Shown one piece after another: positions 53,459-61,100 of a stretch of DNA of 64,000 nt (positions are counted from its first letter, which is position 1; every line of letters begins with the position of its first letter). A program made the translations under genes and the position numbers. Below the pieces are notes generated by a model. That model saw only the letters and a program-made list of their open reading frames with translations. It was not told the DNA's origin and searched no databases. This stretch comes from Confluentibacter lentus (lineage in GTDB: Bacteria; Bacteroidota; Bacteroidia; Flavobacteriales; Flavobacteriaceae). The stretch is taken from positions 310,001 to 374,000 of the forward strand of contig NZ_NIHE01000001.1 in the NCBI RefSeq assembly GCF_002806995.1, given 5' to 3'.

Positions 53459-55555
53459 CTAAAAATCAAAATACCAATTGAACAAATCGGTTCTTACACC
53501 CAAATTAAACCACACCGTATCGCTATTAAATGCAGTGGCCGTTTCGGCTTCGGGGTTAAAGTTTCTAAATGTAATATCAGTAAATATTTTTAGGTTTGAT
53601 GCTGGATTAATCACATAACCGGCCTGAATATTACCATTAAACGTTTTGGTTTTTATACCTTGACCCACTTCAACACCTGTATCAAAAGGTCTATCACTGT
53701 AATCTCTATAAATATCACCACCATAACTAAAATCATCTGTACCATCATTAAAATCCAGTCCTCTCAGGCCAAAAATAAGTTTGGCATCAGCAAACCATCG
53801 TTTATAATGGTAGCGGCCAATGATGATAGCTTCACTAAAATTAGCGCCCCATAAATGCGCCATGGATTGGTTATTGTGACCATAATTCAAAACCGTATTA
53901 TGCGAATAGGTATAAGGCCTTATTCTATTATATTCAAATTGTAACAATAAATTATCAACTTTAAAAGCATTATAATATTTAACTCCAAGTTGATATCCAA
54001 ATTTATTTTTCCAACTTTTTTCTCCGCCTTTTACATCGCTCAGGGAAAACTCGTCTAAAATAAATTGGCTGTATAGGTTCACGTTATTGTTCCATTTGTA
54101 TTTTGCTGAAGCCCCTAAAATAGCATTTCCCGCTCCTTGCCCTGTTTCAAATTCTATTGCTCGGTAAAATATAATAGGATTCAAATAGTTTACATCAAAA
54201 CCTCTATCGTTACTATTAGTCCATAAAACCGATTCAAATAATCCCAAATTAAATCGTTTAGACACGTTCCAACTCAAATAATGGGTTGCCATATATTTGG
54301 TTAAAAATGCCTTATCCTGAGTAACTTCTGGCCTTACATCTTTTAACCACATCCAAGTATTGGTATATTTTATTTTCCAGAACGTAGTGTTTAATTTTAG
54401 AAAAGGATGCGGACTAGCTACATCACTCAATAACAAAGAACGATAGCCGTCACCTATAAAATTTTTACCATGTCCGAATTGAACATTTAAAAACTTTGCT
54501 GGCGAATATGACAAATAAGCCTCTGCTACAGGATAATCATAACTATTTGTTTTAAAACGTTTTGCAATACCCCGCCCTGGAATAATAGCTGGGTCTGGGC
54601 CAAATGCTTTTAAGCTTTCGGCATAAGTGTTAACATAGTTTGCAAATCGACCCTGGCTTTCAAACACCGAGGTATAAAAATTAAACTTTTCACCTAAGCC
54701 ACCTTGAACCAAAAATCCACGTGTATTATTGTAGGTTGAACCAAAATCGGCTTCCGTATCTTTACCTACTTGTAAATCTAAAATAGGGTCAATGGTGAAC
54801 CAGTAATCTTTACCTTGTAGCTCAACCAAATGCTCATTCCAAAGTTTTTTTTCTGCCCAAGTCCTTGATTCCTTTTTTAGTGATTCTTTTTCTTTTTCGA
54901 TGTCATAAAACCTAGAAACGTCTTCATAAATAAAAGGTTTAGATGCCGTATGGCTGTTCGTTCCAATCCTATTCATATGGCTATCAAATCTAGCATAATC
55001 ACTATGTATAAACGGAATATTTAATTGACTGGAATAGGCCTTGTTGGTAAATGCGGTTAGATTATTGTTTACACTATCAAATTCTCTTTGGGCTTTTTGT
55101 TGCAATTGAGTTATCTCATTTGCTTTAGAAGTATTATCTGTTGAAATCTGTTGATTAACCAACGGTATTTTAATAGCTATAGAATACTGCTTAAATGTAG
55201 GTTTTCCATTATAAGTACCTGGTTTTATGGTTGGAAACAAGCCAAAAACACGCTTCGTTTCTTCCTTTAGCTCATCATACATAGCATCGGTATAAACAAT
55301 CTTAAATTGTCCTTCAGCATTAACTTCAAAAATAACAGAGACTTCACCATTATAATTGGCATTGGAAACATGTTGAGGCACTTTGAAATTTTCAAAAATA
55401 AATTGGCGCACCTGACTGTTAAAACAATTTTGTTGTGCATCAAAAGAAACTCCCTCACAATTGGTATAAACTGGAGGTTTTTCATTATGAGATGTTTCTT
55501 GTGAAAAAGTATTATATTGAACTAAAAATAGAAGTAGTACAATGAATCGCTTCAT
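53459..55555 (-). CDS. RemB-like outer-membrane protein with TonB_C-like N-domain
   Basis: A 698-aa protein: signal peptide 1-19 (ending TFSQ), then at about 30-135 a domain that resembles the C-terminal domain of TonB (CFNSQVRQFIFENFKVP, NGEVSVIFEVNAEGQFKIVY, FPTIKPGTYNGKP, then a YSIAIKIPL strand). After a charged coiled stretch a large beta-barrel follows (QGKDYWFTIDPILDLQVG onward), resembling Wzi/RemB-type proteins. F. johnsoniae RemB aids gliding motility. The name is from recollection and is moderately secure. Confidence 0.65.
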   Translation of the reverse strand: MKRFIVLLLFLVQYNTFSQETSHNEKPPVYTNCEGVSFDAQQNCFNSQVRQFIFENFKVPQHVSNANYNGEVSVIFEVNAEGQFKIVYTDAMYDELKEETKRVFGLFPTIKPGTYNGKPTFKQYSIAIKIPLVNQQISTDNTSKANEITQLQQKAQREFDSVNNNLTAFTNKAYSSQLNIPFIHSDYARFDSHMNRIGTNSHTASKPFIYEDVSRFYDIEKEKESLKKESRTWAEKKLWNEHLVELQGKDYWFTIDPILDLQVGKDTEADFGSTYNNTRGFLVQGGLGEKFNFYTSVFESQGRFANYVNTYAESLKAFGPDPAIIPGRGIAKRFKTNSYDYPVAEAYLSYSPAKFLNVQFGHGKNFIGDGYRSLLLSDVASPHPFLKLNTTFWKIKYTNTWMWLKDVRPEVTQDKAFLTKYMATHYLSWNVSKRFNLGLFESVLWTNSNDRGFDVNYLNPIIFYRAIEFETGQGAGNAILGASAKYKWNNNVNLYSQFILDEFSLSDVKGGEKSWKNKFGYQLGVKYYNAFKVDNLLLQFEYNRIRPYTYSHNTVLNYGHNNQSMAHLWGANFSEAIIIGRYHYKRWFADAKLIFGLRGLDFNDGTDDFSYGGDIYRDYSDRPFDTGVEVGQGIKTKTFNGNIQAGYVINPASNLKIFTDITFRNFNPEAETATAFNSDTVWFNLGVRTDLFNWYFDF

Positions 55556-55615
55556 AAGAGTTGGAAAGAATTGATTTTAAAGTGGAAAGATAGTATATTT
55601 TTAATAACGAACCAT

Positions 55616-55656
55616 TAAAAAACCGCTATCACTGTTATGATAACGGTTTAAAAAAA
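55616..55656 (-). terminator. Terminator downstream of the tonB gene
   Basis: AAACCG-C-TATCA / TGATA-A-CGGTTT stem with one mismatch and a six-base loop (55620-55649), with a T-run on the minus strand. It separates the TonB gene from the RemB-like gene. Confidence 0.75.
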
Positions 55657-55674
55657 TATCAAATTTTTATATTA

Positions 55675-56457
55675 CTAATTCTGAACCTGAAGCACAATTG
55701 GCAAAGAATAAATAACACTTACATTTTTATCTTGCTGTTTGCCCGGTGTCATTTCTGGAATTTTATTGATGACCCGCTCCGCTTCTTCTTTTAGTTTTGG
55801 ATGCGTCGCCCGTGTTTGAATATCTATAACGTGGCCTGTTTTATCAATCTTAAACTGTGTATTAATTACTTGTTTCCCTGACAAACCCAGTTCACCAGCT
55901 AAATTCGGGTCAAACTGTTTTTGTACCAATTGGGATATTTTATCGGACATACATTTTCGTTTAGCATCATTGCTTTTTTCCTTTTCACAACCGGGATAGA
56001 TTGGCACTTGTTCTATAAAATCTAGATGTATTGGAATATCTTCTGGAACATCAACAACTTTCACATCCTCAGGTGATATTGGACTATTTGTAACAGGAGG
56101 TTCTGTGAAAATTTCTAGGGTTTCTTCAATAATAGGATCTTCACTTATTATTGGTTCTTTAAAGCTAACGGGGGTCTTTTTTACCAATTCTTTTTTAACT
56201 TCCTCTTCATAAACTTTTACGGGTTCATTAAAAACGAATAAGTCATTTTCCTCTATTTGAGGACAAGCGGTAACAATACCGTCTGTTTTTTCAAATTTCA
56301 TTTCAAGCATACCATAGGCTGCCATTAAACATACAATTAACCCTACTTGAAAAAACAGAACAGAGTTTTTTTGTAAATTTGCATCATGTTTTTGTGATTT
56401 TTTTACGACTTGAGCATTTTGCCGAATGCCGTCGTGAGTCTTTTTTTGAGTTCTCAT
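55675..56457 (-). CDS. Energy transducer TonB (paralogue 2)
   Basis: A 260-aa protein with one N-terminal helix (about 32-50, SVLFFQVGLIVCLMAAYGM), a Glu/Lys/Pro linker (about 75-140), and a TonB C-terminal domain. The C-domain starts VPIYPGCE and includes RKCMSDKISQLV, NTQFKIDKTGHVIDIQ and MTPGKQQ. It couples the proton gradient to outer-membrane receptors. It is a paralogue of the adjacent gene, separated from it by a terminator, so both have their own transcription. Confidence 0.88.
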   Translation of the reverse strand: MRTQKKTHDGIRQNAQVVKKSQKHDANLQKNSVLFFQVGLIVCLMAAYGMLEMKFEKTDGIVTACPQIEENDLFVFNEPVKVYEEEVKKELVKKTPVSFKEPIISEDPIIEETLEIFTEPPVTNSPISPEDVKVVDVPEDIPIHLDFIEQVPIYPGCEKEKSNDAKRKCMSDKISQLVQKQFDPNLAGELGLSGKQVINTQFKIDKTGHVIDIQTRATHPKLKEEAERVINKIPEMTPGKQQDKNVSVIYSLPIVLQVQN

Positions 56458-56515
56458 AATATTATAGTTTAAATGTTAATATTATGATAAAATCACAATA
56501 AGCATACCAAAAAAG

Positions 56516-56547
56516 AAATCCCGTTACAAAATTTTGTAACGGGATTT
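56516..56547. terminator. Perfect palindromic terminator
   Basis: A 32-base perfect palindrome, AAATCCCGTTACAAAA and its complement, with AT-rich flanks, between the two tonB genes. Confidence 0.88.
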
Positions 56548-56571
56548 TATATTTAATATAATTTAAAAAAA

Positions 56572-57291
56572 TTACTCTTGAACCACAAAAACTATTGGTA
56601 ATGAATATGGTACAGTAACTGCTTTACCACGTTGTTTACCTGGCAACATTTTAGGCAATAAATTTACAACCCTCGCAGCTTCTTTTTCTAACCCTGGGTG
56701 TGGAGCTCTAGCCTGAACGCCAGTAACAGCACCTGATTTATCAATTTTAAACATAACGGTAATACGTTGTCTACCAGATAACCCTAAATCACTTGCCAAG
56801 TCTGTATTAAATTTTTTACTAACAAATTCTTGAATCTTATCAGACATACATTTTTTCTTAGCATTGTTGTCCCCTTTTTCGCAACCTGGAAACGTTGGAA
56901 CATTTTCAATAACTGCAAAAGGTACTTCAAGATCTTCCTCTACTTCCTTCACTTCAATTTGTTTCACTTCAACAATTTTTTCTTGTTGATTGGTTTCGGT
57001 TGACTGTATGACCGTTTCCTCAACCTCTTCTTCATCTTCAACAATTTCTATCACCTCTGTAGGAGCTGGAGGTGGCGGTGGAGGCGGTGGTAATACTTGT
57101 TGCTGGGTTATTGGAATTTCTTCTTCTAATTCTTCATCTAAATTTAATTGACCTATATCTATGTTAGATTCATCATAGGTTTTATAATTAATAGCAAAAT
57201 TGGTTAAAAATAACATGAGCATTAAACCAATTGCGAAGTAAAGCGAACTATTACGTCCAACATTAGCTTTAGGATTTTTTTTAGGTTCCAT
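56572..57291 (-). CDS. Energy transducer TonB (paralogue 1)
   Basis: 239 aa: N-terminal helix at about 15-32 (SSLYFAIGLMLMLFLTNFA), a run of eight prolines at about 68-75, an acidic valine-rich linker, and a TonB_C domain with VPTFPGCEKGDNN, KKCMSDKIQEFV, TVMFKIDKSGAVTGVQ and MLPGKQRG. The two cysteines (PGCE, KCMS) are conserved in both paralogues. It likely energises the many TonB receptors of this cell, including the one near 25 kb. Confidence 0.9.
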   Translation of the reverse strand: MEPKKNPKANVGRNSSLYFAIGLMLMLFLTNFAINYKTYDESNIDIGQLNLDEELEEEIPITQQQVLPPPPPPPPAPTEVIEIVEDEEEVEETVIQSTETNQQEKIVEVKQIEVKEVEEDLEVPFAVIENVPTFPGCEKGDNNAKKKCMSDKIQEFVSKKFNTDLASDLGLSGRQRITVMFKIDKSGAVTGVQARAPHPGLEKEAARVVNLLPKMLPGKQRGKAVTVPYSLPIVFVVQE

Positions 57292-57351
57292 AATTTATAC
57301 TGTTTTTGAAGATTGCTAAAATAAGTATTTATTTATCAAAATTGCAAGCGT

Positions 57352-57729
57352 TTATAATTTTTTAACTGTATTTATATTTTTTAACAATAATAGAGATGCG
57401 GCAAATAAAACTCCCAAGGAATTAGCAAGTACATCAAACACATCAGCCTGTCTTGTTGCTGTAAACACTCCTTGTAATACCTCAACAATTATACCAAAAA
57501 TAATTGATATAACAGAAGCGTATACAATGGCTTGTATTTTTCCTTTTTTAAATTGAAAAAAAAAAGTACCAAACCATAAAAAAGCTAAAATAACATAAGT
57601 TAATGAGTGAAATATCTTGTCGCCAAAGGACACGCCCATATCTGGTATTTTTTTTAATGGCATCAAATAAATTAAAGCCAATGCCAAAGAATAAAAAATG
57701 GTTATTAAAAACACCCGCTTTTTAAGCAC
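57352..57729 (-). CDS. VanZ-like membrane protein
   Basis: A 125-aa four-helix VanZ-family protein ([49 protein letters not shown] in short blocks). The function of the family outside glycopeptide resistance is unknown. It overlaps the gcvH end by eight bases, the usual arrangement in Flavobacteriaceae next to sprA. Confidence 0.87.
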   Translation of the reverse strand: MLKKRVFLITIFYSLALALIYLMPLKKIPDMGVSFGDKIFHSLTYVILAFLWFGTFFFQFKKGKIQAIVYASVISIIFGIIVEVLQGVFTATRQADVFDVLANSLGVLFAASLLLLKNINTVKKL

Positions 57730-58102
57730 CTATAAGATTTTTATATGCCTCTGCAGATAATAAACCATCAACCTCGTTTAAATTTGAGCATTTAATTTTT
57801 ATCATCCAACCATCGCCATAAGGGTCTTTATTAACCTTTTCTGGTTCATCTTCTAAGGCATTATTAAATTCAATGATGTCGCCAGATAGTGGTAAAAACA
57901 AATCTGAAACCGTTTTTACAGCCTCTACTGTTCCAAAAATTTCTTCAGCCGCCAATGTTTCATCTAAGGTTTCAACCTCAACATATACAATATCACCTAA
58001 TTCACTTTGTGCAAAATCTGTAATACCTACAGTAGCAATATCGCCTTCAACTTTAACCCATTCGTGGTCTTTTGTATATTTTAATTCTGATGGAATATTC
58101 AT
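57722..58102 (-). CDS. gcvH: Glycine cleavage system H protein
   Basis: A 126-aa lipoyl carrier that shuttles the aminomethyl group between the P, T and L proteins. The lipoylated residue is Lys63 in [13 protein letters not shown]. Other family blocks are [12 protein letters not shown] at the start and [13 protein letters not shown] near the end. It lies 65 bases downstream of sprA. Confidence 0.95.
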   Translation of the reverse strand: MNIPSELKYTKDHEWVKVEGDIATVGITDFAQSELGDIVYVEVETLDETLAAEEIFGTVEAVKTVSDLFLPLSGDIIEFNNALEDEPEKVNKDPYGDGWMIKIKCSNLNEVDGLLSAEAYKNLIGA

Positions 58103-58167
58103 GTCATTGTTTTAAGTTAAATATGGGCAAATGTATCTATTCGAACTTTAAATTCAAACAGATATTT

Positions 58168-61100
58168 TTAATTTCCGAAATTATATCTTAACGTAAATCC
58201 AGAACGGATGGTTGTTTGTGGAAATGCTGTTGAAATGGCATATTCAGAAAACGAATAATCAAAATAAAACAAGGCTGTTAGGTTTTTACTAAACGCGTAA
58301 TCGGCCGAGTATTTTACGCTCCAAATGGTTTGTCCAGAGGTTATTTGATTATTTTCTAAGTCTAAATACCTTATGATGGTTTTATTATCTCTTATGGAAA
58401 CATCTGCTTTCATATTTAAATCGCTCACAATACGTTGCGTTGGGCCCGCTAAATTAGAGCGGATACGTAAATCCTTTATTCTATAGCCTAGCCCTAAAAT
58501 GTATTCATTCCCTTGAATTTCGGTCATTAAATTATTATCAAAACTCAGTGATAATAATCGATCCTTTTTAATTTCGGCCAAAATCTTTATGGAGTTTTGC
58601 ATTTCCATATCGATTCTAATGAGCGGACTGAACATTTCAGCCAAATTGATGTTACTATACAAGACTTGGTTTTTAAAATTCCCTGATTGATCTAAGTCAT
58701 CATTTGGTTGCGATGCATAATCTAAACCATAATCGATACCATTAAAATCCAAATTAGATCTAAATTGGTTAATAGTATATGTCGAACGGTAGCCATGGTT
58801 TACTGAAAAACGCCTGAAATTCTTTTTAAACCAAGCAAACTTCATAAAACCCGTGTATTTTAAGTCCCAATTAGGAATGGGTACATTCCTAAACGCTCCC
58901 AATTTTACTTTACTAGCATCTTGCCCAGTATAAGCTGCCAAAAAAGCTGGCAATAATACGGCTTGACTATTTTTGCCAAACCCATTTGGATAACCATCAG
59001 TATCTACATCGTTAACATCTGCACCTCTTTCTTGTGCCAATCTTCTAGCAATGGTAAGTCGGTTTGCTCTAAAATCATTAAACGCATCTGATGTATTTTC
59101 ATCACTTACACCAAACGCCGTTTTAATTAAAAGTGTAGAAATATTAAAATTACCAAACGTATTTGGCGTTAATGATTCATATTGTAAATCTCCAGCATTA
59201 TTATTGACTCTAAAGTTTTCTGTGTAATTTTCATAATACGTTCTGTTACCTATAACATCTATTTGTAAATCGGTTACAGGTTGTAAACTTGCTGAAAAAT
59301 CCAATTGCTTTGTATGCGTTTCTGTATATTGTTGGTTAAATTCTGGATACAAGGTTAACCATCCACGACTGGCTGCTAAATACCTAATGTCACTTTGGCT
59401 ACCAAACGTATAACCTAAAGTTGGTTTAAGCGTTCCTATAAACCCAGGTGTTTGTAAATACCCTGGTAAAAAAGTACCATTGTTTTCGATGTAATTAAAT
59501 TGAATTCTTTTTATACTAGTTAATATATCTACTCCTGCGTTTAATAGCTTAGTAGTTGATTGACTTTTTCTGTTTGTTTGAACCGGATTGCTTTGTCCTG
59601 GACCAGGAGGCCCACCCCTGTTGGTATTTGTTGTGCTAGCTCTTGAAATAGGTTTTTTAACCAAGCCAATATATCTATAAAGCTTATTCATGTCTAGCGA
59701 CGAATTAAGACGATGGGTGTTGGCATTTTGAATGTTATTCCCTAAATCATAAGTCTGCCCATCGAGTTCCAAATTGCCATATAAATCAGAGCCTTTTTGC
59801 CATTGAAAATCTCCCATATATTCATAAGTGGCATTAATAAAATTGAAGGTTGGGATTTTATCTAACGGTAATTTATAGGTAAGTCCTAATCTTTGCGATT
59901 GTCTGTTGGGGTCACCAAAATCCAGAAAGCCATCCCAAACATCCAAATTGGGATCTTGTTCGCCATTTAGAATATCATCTTTGAAATAATTGCGTACGAT
60001 ATTATTATTAGCTGCCGTAAAGTTTAACTGTAACGAATTCGTCAAAGCATAATTAATGGTGTATTGAAAATCGAAGGTGTAATTTCTTCGGAATAACTCT
60101 TCAATACCAATATTGCCTCCGCCAAGGTCGATATCCCTAAATTTTTGCTTGTTGAATTGCCTATTAATATCGGTATTGATGGTAAAACTTGTTGGTAATA
60201 AATTCACATTAAAATCTTTTAGTATTCTCCAATACTTACCAGTAAACAAAGAATCATTCTTTTTAAAAGGCTCTACGGTAATAGGATTAAAGTTGAAAGC
60301 ATAATTGGCACCCACCCTAACTGTTTTAATTTCGGAATTTTCTATTTCAAAATCACGATGCTCAATTTCGTTATAAGAATAGTTTAATGTTAAATTTTCC
60401 ACATCATAAAAACGTGGTGTGGCATCGGTTGTTCTTGTTTTTCTAATGCCTATAAAATTAATGCTTTGTCGTTTTGTATAATCTTCCGATTGTTGTCTTA
60501 CAATCTCCTTTTCATCACTCGTATTTGCCGCATCTAATCGAGATCGCAGGGTTAAATCCTCATAAAACTGATCATATTTAGGTGTAATGAGTTCTTCACT
60601 TTGCCCATAGTTGAATGGAATTTGAATGCCCCATTTTTTTGGTAATAGCTGCCCTACGTTTATGTTGGTAACCACATCATATTGCTTGACGTCTTCTAAG
60701 CTACGTTGACTTGGCCCTTGGTCTAAGCTACCAAAACCAGAGGTACTTTGTCTTCCTGTTGCGCTAATGTTCATAAAATCGGCGAAATTGCTATCCATAC
60801 TTACTACAGCGGCCCAGCCTCCTTCGTTATCCATATCGGATAATCGAAGTTCATTAAACCAAACTTCGGCACAAACATCATTACTGTTCGTAGCGTTTTT
60901 AACCCCAACCATAAGGGTTCTAATATCACCAAAATTTGGATTTCCTTTGACACCGATACGATGCTGTCCTGCAACATAGCCCGAGAATGGATCTGTAACA
61001 GCAACTAATTCACCGTTTACAACATCATAAAAAGTGGGATCTTCATTTATTAAAGTTCCATCTGAAATCCCATTTGATTTAATCTGACCCAAGAGTTCAA

